A DNA stretch of 37,950 bases from the NCBI GenBank assembly GCA_029834535.1, contig JAQMWT010000549.1, forward strand, positions 1 to 37,950, read 5' to 3'. The stretch is from Chrysophaeum taylorii (taxonomy: Eukaryota > Sar > Pelagophyceae > Pelagomonadales > Pelagomonadaceae). Shown piece by piece: positions 19,673 to 30,284 of the stretch (position 1 is the first letter of the stretch; every line of letters begins with the position of its first letter). The translations under genes were made by a program, and so were the position numbers. The notes beneath the pieces are model-generated. The model did no database searches. It worked only from the letters and a program-made list of their open reading frames with translations, and had not been told where the DNA came from.

Positions 19673-21838
19673 TCACGGCCGATCTGGTAAAACTCGTTGG
19701 AGTAGGTAATTGTAGTATGCCAGTAGATCCCTGTTTTCGTGGTATCGCTTGAGGGGAAATGCAAGGGAGCGAAGTTCAAGCCGCTTGTCGCGCGCGATGT
19801 TGTAAGTGAGACAAGGGAGAGCGGGTAAATTAGCTGCTACATAGTGTATGGGTATACGTACATCTTTGTCTATGCGGCTCGTGACAGCGCTGAGCTTTGG
19901 CTCAGCTCGATCATTGAACACGGTGGTAAGGTTAGTCTGGTTCCACTCGAGCATGCTCAGGATAGCGAGATGTCGGTCATGCACTGGTTGAAGACATAAA
20001 GCGAAGTCGATCTTAACGTAGCCAACTTGTGGATGATCTGGTAGGGGAATAACGATGTTGCGTGTTAACATCATGTGTGATGCCCGTTGTTGTCCTGTTG
20101 CCGTCTGAATAACGATCGGGCGTATTTGGAGTCCAATGGAATTATATGATTGGGTATTGCGAAATCGTAGGTGCATCAATGAGATGGTAGCACAAGAGTC
20201 GAAATATAGAAAAGAGCAATGTGGAGGGACACTGTTTACCTTCATGTAGTTGGTGAGGAAGGCGTTTTCCGAATGTGGGCAAGTAGTGGAGAGACTGGCT
20301 GTGAAGAAGTTCTCCAGCAATAACAGATTCGTTGGAATAATAATCGGTTGAACAGGTGGTGATGGTTCGTCAGCCTCATCAGCCATGCCGTGCTTTTCGT
20401 CAAATGACGATAGAGAAATATGATCGGCATCCCTGTTGGTTTCGGCTTGTGATGGTAGGTTGAGGGCAGATTGGACCTGTGAAGATAGCGAGGACAATAA
20501 TGCTGGTGGTAAAGCCGAGATGGCGGAAGCGGTAAAGAGGTTAGACACAGTATTGGAAGGATTACCCTGTGTGTTTGTAGTAGGAGGAGTTGTTGTTGGG
20601 GTGGGAGCAGTAACGACAGTATGGTGTTGTGGCTCCACGTAGTTTAACGACTTTTCGGTCGAGGATAGATGAACGTCTACATCATAAATGATGTCTTCTG
20701 CAAACATGAGCTGTTCGTTTAGACGAAGTAAACTACTGTTGTCCTCAGTAGATGTCGTTGACAGAATATCGGCTGATTGTAACAGAGTCTCAAATAACTT
20801 GTTGATATTATGTTGTAGCTGAGCCGTGGTATCATTATCTGTCACTTGCTTCGTAAGTTCGCTACACTGTTCTCGCAGGGTGTTTAAGGTGTGGTTTGTT
20901 CGATCTAATAATTTAATGTTAGACCGAGAGGATCTGTCAAAAGTGCGGGGGTAAATTGGACGGTCATGGGACTGTCCGGCAGTTTTCTTGGTGACGTAAG
21001 AGTCACCAGGACGATAATACGATAAATCGCTGCGAGAGAAAGGCTGGCGAGCATCATTAGAGTTACGCAAGCGTCTAGCATTAAACGTGGAAGATGTACC
21101 AGGTTGGGACGAAGTGATGAAGGCGAGTGTGTTAGCAGTTTGAGTCAGACTTTTGTCCGATGAGTCCAAAGTATGTGTAAGGAGTAACTTTGGCTTTGGT
21201 TGAGATGATAAACCTTCGACATAGGGTTGCCAAGAAACAGGGCGTTCTAAGCGTCTTTTGTTCGACCCATTTGATACGACATTGTAAAGGTCTAATGCGT
21301 ATTCTAAAATGTAGCTTGGGTTGGTAGGGTGACACAATCGTTCAGCTTCTGGTACAGGTCGAGATGAAGATCGGGTTTCGTACATATAACACCAATCTAC
21401 CCAACCACGATCATAACGGTTGTTGCTGGTATTATCGGCATAGTGCCGATGTATCTCTTCATATATTTTTCTGCAAAGAGTGCCAAAGTCGAATTGAAGG
21501 TCAGTCTCTTCCTGGTTAAGTTGGTAAGAGATTTGCCTAAATGCTAGGACAGCTTCGATAAATACATGGACATACCAGTTAGGATTATAAACAACAGAGT
21601 TAAATTGCTGTTTCAAATAAGACACATCAGTAGTCGTAACAGACTCGTAGTGACTAAAGGCGATGAGCATAATAGCTCGAGCCTGGTTGGGTAAATCGCT
21701 TTTGTTGTATATCTCATTGATGGCGGGCCAGGCCGCAAGTGCCGGTTTTCCAACACTTTCAAGATTGAAGTAAGTATGCAAGAATGTAGCGTACGTGTTC
21801 TGGTAAGTGTGCCAGTCAGCTGCAGTTAAAGAAAACAT
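19673..21838 (-). pseudogene. Copia-type Gag and aspartic protease
   Basis: This 721-codon frame is homologous along its length to the plus-strand frames at 23650-25812. The Gag part includes FLHTYFNLESVGKPALAAWP, ARAIMLIAFSHYESV and NPNWYVHVFIEAVLAF, then the conserved ERPVSWQPYVEG and a basic Ser/Arg-rich stretch. I see no CCHC zinc knuckle. SLNY copy 5 falls at about residue 395. The protease reads YFDSCATISLMHLRF (active-site Asp near 20200) and later GYVKIDFALCLQ, with Cys in place of the Gly of D-[ST]-G-A. The Met at 21838 is probably internal, because homology continues upstream in another frame to the start at 22470-21985. Confidence 0.85.
20640..20661 (-). other. SLNY motif copy 5 (Gag / protease border)
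   Basis: The minus strand reads S-T-E-K-S-L-N-Y-V, in frame, about 150 residues before the protease active site. It has the same DNA core as the other four copies. Confidence 0.85.
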
Positions 21839-21984
21839 GGTAACCGGGGCACGAACACGAGTGTCGAAAGCTAGTGCCTTCGGGTGCGCGCGATTTAAGA
21901 TTCGTTCCTCTTCTAAGAAACGAGCGTTGATTTCAGGACGTAACGCCTCGACTTCATAGTCGTAACAGACGGTAGTTAGCTGAG

Positions 21985-22470
21985 CTACTTCTGCATCAGG
22001 TAAGTGGGGGAAAGCTTCGTTGGTGAAATGCCATTCCTGATACTCAGATACTCAGGGGGTAACTCATCAACAGGTAAACGGAGATCAACAGCCCTATAGG
22101 TATCCCATTCCAGGAAAACGCGATCGAGAATTTGATTCCGGAGGATTTCGTAGTCCTTGCATGACCGAGTATATGCTTCATACGAGTCGTACTCGAGGAA
22201 AGCATCGGCATGACTGGACCGTAGTAATTGCTTGATATGCTTGGTTTGCAAGGATACCTTGCGGTTCTGAAGCTTAAAGCGGTTGCCCTCATTAAGAAAC
22301 TCAACTACAGGAGCTTCGAGCTTCAATATATCCGCACCTGTGATCGCCTTAGGTGCGGCTCGTGCTGCGTGTTCTGCCATAGCAGTTGACGGGGAACCTG
22401 TGGGTTCAGTCACGCAGTTGACACTGTCTAGACATTCTAAGGGGGTCTGTCTATCGGTGTCTATGTACAC
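21985..22470 (-). pseudogene. Copia-type Gag, N-terminal part
   Basis: A 161-codon frame. Met at 22380 (MAEHAARAAP) or 22470 may be the start. FKLQNRKVSLQTKHIKQLL and FLEYDSYEAYTRSCKDY match FQDNSTKVSLQIEALRRHM and FCFDSYEAYTRNAPEY of the plus-strand Gag. The homology changes frame near 22035 and continues into the 21838 frame, so one frameshift separates the two parts of a single Gag. Confidence 0.8.
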
Positions 22471-22885
22471 TCATCGATTTTTCGATGGAAAATGTGTCTA
22501 TATGACGACTGTGCAAGCTGTGAGTCCAGAGTAGTGTCGCTAAGCGTAGTCACTCAGGCAGCTGGTTAGTTTTGGTGCTCTCAAGGAGCTTGTTAAGCAT
22601 TGCCATGTAATGTACGAGTGGACGTACCCAAAATATTCCATAACATGTGTGCAAGAGTACAGGTTAGCCAATTACACACACATCAACATTAACATGACAA
22701 TACGATGCTATGAACAGGTGCACACAAGGTTACACGATCACGTGTGCAAAAAGATATTATATACAGCCCAATGGTAATGGCGATACATTGACAAGCGTGT
22801 CACATGTCGAGGCTAGGTCGGCGCGGTAACGACCCAACACCCATAGGTTACGTGCATGTTGACACATGGTTTCTCAGGGACCCGC
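22471..22885 (-). other. Leader of the 12.1-kb element
   Basis: This is non-coding sequence between the primer-binding site and Gag, with no recognised ORF. A CACGTG-centred palindrome lies near 22740 and an AT-rich TATATAAT-like stretch is next to it on the minus strand. Confidence 0.5.
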
Positions 22886-22899
22886 CTGGGCCCATAACC
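22886..22899 (-). other. Primer-binding site matching initiator tRNA-Met anticodon arm
   Basis: The plus strand CTGGGCCCATAACC abuts the LTR and equals nucleotides 26-39 of animal initiator tRNA-Met. Nucleotide 39 is the 3' end of the half-tRNA that primes Drosophila copia. The site on the RNA is the complement, GGTTATGGGCCCAG, directly after the 5' LTR. Confidence 0.85.
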
Positions 22900-23212
22900 T
22901 GCAGAGCATTTAGCAAGCAGTGGTAAGTCACCTGGGAAACCATCCCGTCTCATCGTGAACGTCTGGCAAGGTTAATTCGGGGAATGAAGGTTATGTTCCC
23001 TATATCCTCAGAACACGACAGGCGGCATCTAGAACTACACGAGAAAGGTTAAGTGTATAGTGCTACATACCTCGGGACGCGCTAGACCATGATGATGAGC
23101 GTAGGCACAAATCAGAGGACTATTTGATTGTGTAGAAAGGAAGAAGAAGGGTAAGGAAGAGATCACGTTCTCAACGGACGGACAAGGGTAAGAGGCAGCA
23201 GATTTCTCTGCA
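22900..23212 (-). repeat. 5' LTR of the 12.1-kb Copia-type element
   Basis: It is 313 bp with ends TGCAGAG and CTCTGCA. It differs from 11119-11431 at six single bases and has no indels. Confidence 0.95.
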
Positions 23213-25812
23213 CAAACAAGAACAAATCCTCGTTGATAAAATTAACGCAGGATTGCGTTTCCAAGATAACTCAACCAAGGTGAGCTTGCAAATTGAGGCG
23301 CTTCGCAGGCATATGACAAGTCCATATGTGGACGCGTTATTCTGCTTCGATTCATATGAAGCTTACACCCGGAATGCTCCGGAATATAATCAACTTCTTG
23401 AACAAGAAGTTGATATCATCTTCGCTCAATGGAAAGCTGAACAAATTAATGATTTAAACTTACCTGATGAAGATGCCCTGCCCGAACATTTTGATGCCCG
23501 TAATAATCTTGAACGACTTTACTACCAAGCGTCGTATTACCTTGTTCGTCCTGGATTAAATAAGGATGTCAAACATGTCCTCACTTTAATAGATACCCGA
23601 TTCCCTGAATCAACTGTGTATGATTCATCTTCAACTAACATATCCTTTACAGGTCTCTCTAATGCCGATTGGATCAAACACTGCGAAACTTATGCTGGTT
23701 TCTTGTACGCATTCTTTAACCTTGAGTCCCAGGAAAAGCCCGCTCTCGCTATGTGGCCTCAACTAAAGAAAATTATGCAATTACTGCACATCCCAATAAA
23801 TTACGTGCTGTAATGCTTTTAGCCTATCATTACTATGAGACAGTGTCTTGTACAGATGTAACTGAGCTTAAATCTCAGTTTAATCGAGTGTCTCTAAATG
23901 TTAATTGGTATGCCCATGTATTTGTCGAACAACTCCTTGCCTTTCAATCTCAGGCACAGCAATTAAATAATGATGAAGCATCAATCTAATTTAATAACTC
24001 CATAATCGCGCTTAAAGCTCACGAGGTGATCTACCGTCTATGTGCCAATCCCTCGGATCACGAGCGCTATTCTCAATCTTTATTGGAATGGTGTAAACTC
24101 TACGAGACACGCTCCAGTAACAACTCGAGTCACGATCCCGAATTGTTAAAGCTAGTTGATCCTAACGACGTTCGTCCACTATTGGAATTCTTGTTAAAGA
24201 TATATAATAAGACAAAGTTTTCTTCTAACCGACGCTTGGATAAACCCGCTTCCTGGATCCCTTACATCCCTGGTACTACCGCTGCCAAGCCACCTAAGGT
24301 ATTATTGATGGATACTATTCATCAATCCCACGACTCTCTGAACAACGCTTACTCGCTGTTAGCCACTGTAGCTGGACAGTCTGGCTTCAACGCTCGTAAG
24401 CTTCGTAATGCAAAAGATAAAGCATCGACAATCTCACCCCGTGACGCGTCGTATTATCGTTCACCCTCAAATTATAACGTCAAAGGTACCAGCTTCGATC
24501 GTCCTGTCTACTCATCTTCCTCTAACCGTAATGCACGCTCTAATATGTCTCTTATGGACCGGGCTACTTATCAAGTTGATCGTCTTCGCCGCCTGTTTGG
24601 TAAATTGCAGGAAGCGAATCCCAATCCTTCCACCGACTCTAAAATGGTACAGGAGGAAATGAAAAGCTTGTTGAGTACCCTCTGGACAACCGCTTCTCAA
24701 GCTTCGACACAGTCCTTAGATCCTGATGAAGCCACCCAAGTTCATCTCTACTTATCTCGAGTTGATACTATGTCCAATACCATATCGAACCTCTTAGACG
24801 CCGATAAGGAATCTCTTGTTTCAGAAGAAAAGTATCAAACTGAAACATCTGCTCCAGATGCGCCCCCCAGTGACGCGGAGCAGAGGGGGACTGCTGATAC
24901 AGAGAAAATGTTCCACACGTTCCTGTCCATTAAAGATGATGAAATCGATAACATCCCTCAGCCGCTATTGCAGCACATAAATGCTAAAGCTCAGAATGCT
25001 ATCGTTCGTCGTCAAGCTCGGGAAACTTCCTCGCACTCTGAGCTCCCCAGTAATTTAACCAATGAAGATAATGAAGATGGTACAGATTCCCCTGTGTTGC
25101 TACCAAAATTAAATACTGGTCTTACACTCGTCGTTGTGCCTTCCGAACAAACGCAAAGTTTCATGACACAGTACGTGTTTGGTCAAGCTCAACACATGCC
25201 TGTTATGCAACAATGCTTAAACTGTAAAACGAGTACAATTTGCCGCTAATGACTACGCCAGGATATGCTGACACATGTGCTTCTCAACATGTAATTAACT
25301 TTAGACGTTATGCTGATCCTATCCACATCGCAAAGCTGCCCGAGTCTTTATCACCTGCTATCCAGACTGCTACGGATACGCAGAGAATCACACATGCTAT
25401 GATTATAAGGACCGTCATTCCCGCTCTCCCAAAGTATCCAAATGTGGGATATGTAAAGCTAGACGTTGCACTTTTTCTACCCAAGCAAAACGACCATAAC
25501 GATCCCGATCTGCACATCATCAGTATGACTCAATGGGCAGAAGACAAACTTGGTATACATCTTTATGGAGTTGAATTAAAAGGACAATCATCTATCCAGA
25601 GTAAAATTGATGATAATGTCAAGATTACTTTGTTTCAACAGCGCAACACTTCCAATGACTCCAAAAACACCCAACAACACCAACCCACCAAAACCAACAC
25701 CAGTAACACTACCTTTTCTGCTCCTATGCCTACTCCAACCTTGACTGATTATAGTTCCACTCCGCCGCTTTTCTTAATACCACCACCTATTACACCCCCT
25801 TCACCGCCTTAA
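23213..25812 (+). pseudogene. Gag-protease of the interrupted plus-strand Copia-type element
   Basis: This continues the Gag that starts at 11076. Blocks in order: TKVSLQIEALRRHM, FDSYEAYTRNAPEY, AFFNLESQEKPALAMWP, RAVMLLAYHYYETV, NVNWYAHVFVEQLLAF, LEWCKLYETRSS and LDKPASWIPYIPG, all matching the minus-strand Gag. The protease reads YADTCASQHV (near 25265) and later GYVKLDVALFLPK. The frame shifts near 23760 and 23990, and again where 25249 meets 25240. The base composition is more AT-rich than the DNA after 26 kb. Homology to the minus-strand polyprotein stops after the protease; no methyltransferase or integrase of this element follows, so it is truncated. Confidence 0.85.
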
Positions 25813-26038
25813 ACGGCCGCACCCAACGTCTCACACCCACCTCCCGATACTCTTTCTATCATCTTTGCGCCTTTCTACCAATCAAGATAATTCCAAGTCA
25901 GCGTGTGTACCGCCGATTTTCTGACGCAAACACATCAACAACCCCATCCCACGGAAGCCCCTCGTTTTTGTGAAGGAAAAGTGTTTTTGTGGAAGCCCCT
26001 CGTTTTTGTTTTTAGCTCCCATTGCACAGGCGCCCGTC
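25813..26038 (+). other. Junction between the truncated Copia element and the minisatellite
   Basis: No gene is seen. GGAAGCCCCTCGTTTTTGT occurs twice in direct order (near 25955 and 25992, the first copy slightly different). Confidence 0.4.
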
Positions 26039-26471
26039 GTTCTGTATTTTCCGCTATTCGTTGCTCAACCCATCGTTCTGTATTTTCACCTCGTCGTTGC
26101 TCCCCTCCTTGTTCTGTATTTTCACCTCGTCGTTTCTCCCCTCCTTGTTCTGTATTTCCACCTCGTCGTTGCTCCTCTCCTCGTTCTGTATTTTCACCTC
26201 GTCGTTGCTCCTCTCCTCGTTCTGTATTTTCCCCTCGTCGTTGCTCCTCTCCTCGTTCTGTATTTTCACCTCGTCGTTGCTCCTCTCCTCGTTCTGTATT
26301 TTCCCCTCGTCGTTGCTCCCCTCCTCGTTGTCTTTTCACCTCGTCGTTGCTCCCCTCCTCGTTCTGTATTTCGCCTATTCGTCGCTCCACTCCCCGTTGT
26401 GCATTTTCAGCTATTCGTTGATCCACTCCCCGTTCTACATTTTCTGCTATTCGTTGATCCACTCCTCGTTG
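26039..26471 (+). repeat. 36-bp minisatellite, about 12 units
   Basis: The unit opens GTTCTGTATTTTCACCTCGT and then CGTTGCTCCTCTCCTC. Inner units are almost identical; the last three diverge to CTATTCG-type cores. Because 36 is divisible by 3, several frames on both strands stay open, which creates long but meaningless ORFs. Confidence 0.92.
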
Positions 26472-28048
26472 TGCTTGTCGGTTTTGGTAAAACCAGCGAA
26501 TCACGTTCCATCGCGCATTTCACCCGTCACCACTAAGCTGTGCCTGTCAATTTTTCGCGTGCGCAACGTTCGTGCTTCCTATGTGGCTGGATCGCTCATC
26601 TTCGGGATCCTGGACCGACGCTTCTTTGCTGTGTTATTCGGCTTCTTCGTCTACGGTATCAACACAATGTTGTGGTTCTCCTTCGCGCACTATCGCCTTT
26701 TCGCCGCTTTTCTGACCTTCAAAATCGGGTTTTGCTATCGCCGTGAATTCCGTGCTCAGCACCCGCGACGCTATCTGCAATGTCCTTACGTCTGCGACGC
26801 TATCTGCAACGTTCTTACGTGCCACAACTGTTTTGCCACTATCGCCAACTTCTACCGCAGTCTATTCGAGTATGACGAGCAAAGCTCGCCGCTTGCTCCT
26901 CCAACGTTGGCCCATATGGCAACTTCGTTCTTGCGAATGCGAAAACGGGCCACTTTCTTATCTGCCACAGCAGGCTGGCATACAGCAGCCTGGTCTACCC
27001 GTGTTCGTTCCTTACACCGCTGGCGCGTCCGAAGTCTTCCATCTTCGCGTACAGGACGCGGTCGTGCTCATGGCAACTTGCTCGCGCCACAACAACCAAA
27101 CACCCAACGTTCGCATCAACCCTGCTTACGCCTGTTTTTGCTTCTGTCGACTCCGACCATCGTCATAACCTGGTCACCATGCACCATGCAACATATCTGC
27201 CCAAAGGCCACGTTCTCATCAGACGTCTGGTACACTGCCATCATATATACCAGCCTGTGTTCCCGCTATCTTTGCCCCGCTGCGATTCTCTGTGGCCACA
27301 ATCGCCTAACGCAAGTCATCCCAGGCATTTTTGTCGCTATTGTTCTTCAGACCTCGATTTTGCTGACAGTTTCGCTTATCAGATTTCCTGTCACCCCCCG
27401 AAGGCACTTCAACGTTGTTCCGACTTTCTCGAATCACGCTTCCAAGCTATCGTCTACTGTTGCCCCATTGTCACCTGTTCCTGCTGTTGCCCGATTGTCA
27501 CCTGTTCTTCCGCTGTTGCCCCCTTGTCCCCTGTGTTTGATGAGAATGCGCCGGTTTCACTGGGACTGATCACCCCATCACGTGAACCGACCATTCTCCG
27601 GGCCCATGACCTCCGAAGAACCAACAACCCCCACAGAAAAGTGCACAACAAAGTCGAGCCAACCAGAGCCGACAAAACAAAAAGCGTGCAAAACCAAGTC
27701 GAGCCAAACGGAGCCGACCGCGCAAAGTCGACAAAAAGCGCACATTATTCAGAAACAAACGGAGAACCAACTCAAACCCACAATACTGGCGTTTTACCAC
27801 GCACTGTTGATTCTGCGTCATCTCATGTCGATTCTGAGTCATCTTGTCATTCCCTTCGATTCTGTGTCCTCTTGTCATTCCCTGTACGTTAATTATTCTA
27901 GCTTTCGTTTGTTAGTTCATTATGTCTTCCTCCCCCTCTGTCTCGCCCATACCCTTGATGATCCCCAATCCGCCCACGCTTATACTCTGCTTCCGACGAA
28001 GCATCTCAATATTCGTACATTGATGACCGTGCTCTCACTTCCCCTCAT
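26472..28048 (+). other. Pyrimidine-rich, degraded region, possibly Copia protease remains
   Basis: No intact gene. Around 27130-27210 the frame TPVFASVDSDHRHNLVTMHH followed by ATYLPKGHVLIR resembles the second half of Copia proteases (the LYVP block), but no active-site DSGA is visible. 27640-27780 encodes a low-complexity Lys/Glu/Pro/Thr stretch. This is probably the decayed 5' part of the element whose RT follows. Confidence 0.35.
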
Positions 28049-29504
28049 TTGCGCGAAGCTCTAGCCCATCCAAATCCTGCACGTCGGTTACAAGCCATTC
28101 CCAAAGACTATCATTCCCTCGGTCAGCTCGGTTGCTCGGATGTTGTTCGCGTTCCTTCTACTTTTTCTGGCACCATCTGCCCTTTGAAGTGGGTCCACCG
28201 CACGAAGTATGAATCGGGCCGCTTCAAATCGCACAATGCTCATCTCGTTGTCCGCGATGTCAGCTCCGCTTTTATCCAAGCTCCCATTGACGAAGACATC
28301 TATGTCTGGCCACCCGAAGGTTATGCTCCTCGCCAACCCCTCGATGGTTTCAGAATCCTTTACACGCTCTGTCACTCTTGATACGGTTGCCCGCAAGCAT
28401 GTCCCCACTGGTGGCTTTACTTAGAACGCTCCCTTGTCACTGATTGTAGCTTGCCGCTACACACTCATGCTCAAGTCTACTGTCGTTCAGCGCCTTGTTC
28501 TCGTCGTTGATGCTCTTCTTGTGGCGCACTCCCGTTCTTGCATTGGCCATTACCAAGCTTCCTTTTAGCGTTTTTCAAAGCCTTCCCACTTCCGTTGGTC
28601 TCTGCATTACGCGTGATCGCGCATGTCGCACGCTCGCTATCTACCAATCCCATGCTCTCCGAACATCGCTTCATCAACAGTCAACCAGCATTGACTCCCG
28701 CTCCCAAAGGTCTTCATCTTTCTGCGGCTGGTTCTCCTGCACCTGGCTCCCCTGCTCACGTCTTCATGGCACGCATCCCTTTTCGTCGTATTCTCCGTTG
28801 TGTCTTGTTTCTTTCTGTTATGCCTCGCCCTGATATCACTTGGACCGTCAATCCGTGTGCGCCTTTTACTGACAATCCTGGTAAACCCCACTGCAATGGT
28901 CCTTATGATCTTGCCCTTGTTCTTGGTCGCGATTCTACCCTTCGTCTCGGTGGTTATTCCGACTCCAGCTGGGCCGACGACCCTGATGACCGCCACTCCA
29001 CTACTGGCTTTTGTTTTCTCCTTGCTGGCTCTATGATATCCTACTGCTCACGCTCGCAGTACCTCCTCGCCCGCTCCTCTTTCGAAGCTGAATTGCTCGC
29101 TCTTTACGCCGCTACTGCTGAGCTCTCTTGGCTCCTCAAACTTTTTGATGATTTTGATCTCCCTCGTCACACGGTACCAATGTATGTCGATAACAGCACC
29201 ACCGTCACCCAAGTCCGTCTCCAATGTCTCACGCGGCGCACCCGCCATATTGATATTCGCTTTTACACCACCGCCGAATATCATCGCAACCACATCATTG
29301 ATCTCCAACACATTACCCGCCTTGACAACCTTAGCGGCGCACCCGCCATATTGATATTCGCTTTTACACCACCGCCGAATATCATCGCAACCACATCATT
29401 GATCTCCAACACATTACCCGCCTTGACAACCTTAGCGATATCTTCACCCGCAGTACGGAAGCTCCTTCCTTCCTCCGGCTTCGTGCTCGTTACCTCACCT
29501 CGTG
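28049..29504 (+). pseudogene. Second Copia RT-RNase H (heavily decayed)
   Basis: The RT start shows DYHSLGQLGCSDVVRVP, ICPLKWVHRTKYESGRFKSH and AHLVVR. It then jumps directly to DVSSAFIQAPIDEDIYVWPPEG, so about 40 residues are deleted. The catalytic region is only VLVVDALLVA near 28500. RNase H is clearer: GGYSDSSWADDPDDRHSTTGF, SRSQYLLARSSFEAELLAL, TAELSWLLKLF and RHIDIRFYTTAEYHRNHI. A 101-bp tandem duplication breaks the frame at 29334, after which DIFTRSTEAPSFLRLRARYL ends the protein at TGA. It is a different Copia lineage from the 12.1-kb element. Confidence 0.85.
29233..29434 (+). repeat. 101-bp tandem duplication inside RNase H
   Basis: 29233-29333 is repeated without visible change at 29334-29434. 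The length is not a multiple of 3, so the second unit is read out of frame. Confidence 0.93.
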
Positions 29505-29585
29505 ACTTCGCCCTGATATCTCCTGTCTCTTTCTGCCACAATGCCTCTCCTGACGTCTTCCTTCAAGCTTCTCCTCTGTGAGCGT

Positions 29586-29690
29586 CTCACTTACCCCTTT
29601 TTCTTCCTTTTTCTTTCTTTTCCAGCACCTGTGTGAGGACCTCACTTACCCCTTTTTCCTTTTCTTTCTTTTCCAGCACCTGTGTGAGGA
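29586..29690 (+). repeat. 55-bp tandem duplication downstream of the Copia relic
   Basis: CTCACTTACCCCTTTTT through CAGCACCTGTGTGAGGA occurs twice, with a few bases missing from the pyrimidine tract of the second copy. The rest of 29505-29776 shows no gene; an LTR could lie here but has no second copy in the window. Confidence 0.85.
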
Positions 29691-29790
29691 AGCTATGACA
29701 CTTACCCCTGCACCACGTATCCAGTATCCCTACGTCATTCCCTTATCGCTAGTGTAACGCCCCATTCCAGTTGTCACACCAGCGTTAGCC

Positions 29791-30110
29791 TCATGAATCC
29801 TGAGCCTTGCGAGGGCATCCGCCCCCCCGGCGTAGGTTTGCACCTATTCGCCTCTCGGGCGGGCCGGTTGGCAGCCGGAACGTTCGCAGTGGGGCGGGGT
29901 ATGGCCGGGGGGCGCAGACGGAAGGTTATCGACGAGTTGGTTGTCAGTCACATCGCGGTCTCCTCGTCGCATGGCGACAAGCTTGATGATCACTCTCCGC
30001 CGACCCACCTTTCGGCGCCCCTCGTCTACAGGCCCGTGATTCCGGACTGGCTCCTGTCGGTCCGGCCTGGCTCCCATGCTCGGGAGAGGTCTGAAGTTAG
30101 TTAGTTAGTT
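29791..30110 (+). mobile_element. (TTAG)n retroposon, slightly 5'-truncated
   Basis: It is nearly identical to 18468-18784 and ends in (TTAG)n. CACCAGCGTTAGCC flanks it on both sides (29777-29790 and 30111-30124), a perfect 14-bp target duplication. It begins about 35 bp into the full-length copy, as expected of incomplete target-primed reverse transcription. Confidence 0.92.
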
Positions 30111-30124
30111 CACCAGCGTTAGCC

Positions 30125-30284
30125 CTTCTTTAGACCCGTTCTCTACCGGATAAAGTTTGCCAAATAATGAAATTGGCCAAATAATCAGGGCGGGATATTT
30201 GGAGGATTTCAAATAATCCGACCTGATTTGGGTCGGGTTTTTCGAGGGCGCCAAAGTGAAAAAACTTAAGCAAATATACCGACC
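30125..30284. other. AT-rich stretch with short repeats before the 268-aa ORF
   Basis: CCAAATAAT occurs twice (near 30160 and 30176), and CCAAAT/ATTTGG inverted pairs lie at 30176-30201. GACCTGATTTGGGTCGG can fold. It may be the promoter or a transposon end of the following ORF; no target duplication was found. Confidence 0.35.

Larger units (their letters stand above)
11119..23212 (-). mobile_element. 12.1-kb Copia-type LTR retrotransposon with a cytosine methyltransferase domain
   Basis: Both 313-bp LTRs are complete and differ at 6 positions that I can count (about 98% identical). They start TGCAGAG and end CTCTGCA. The flanks are CAGAC (11114-11118) and CAAAC (23213-23217), a 5-bp target duplication with one mismatch. 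A primer-binding site and a purine tract sit at the correct inner borders. The minus-strand order is Gag, protease, methyltransferase, unknown domain X, integrase, RT-RNase H, then two further 3' domains; integrase before RT is the Copia order. Two (TTAG)n retroposons have inserted into it. It is unusually long for a Copia element (commonly about 5 kb). Confidence 0.93.

Noticed and set aside
26039..26471. CRISPR-like array
   Set aside because: Units are directly adjacent with no unique spacers, and the context is a eukaryotic retroelement nest.
26022..27569. 515-codon plus-strand ORF rich in Phe, Leu and Ser, resembling a membrane protein
   Set aside because: Its first third is the 36-bp minisatellite and the rest is pyrimidine-rich decayed DNA. 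Other frames are open as well and no family is seen.
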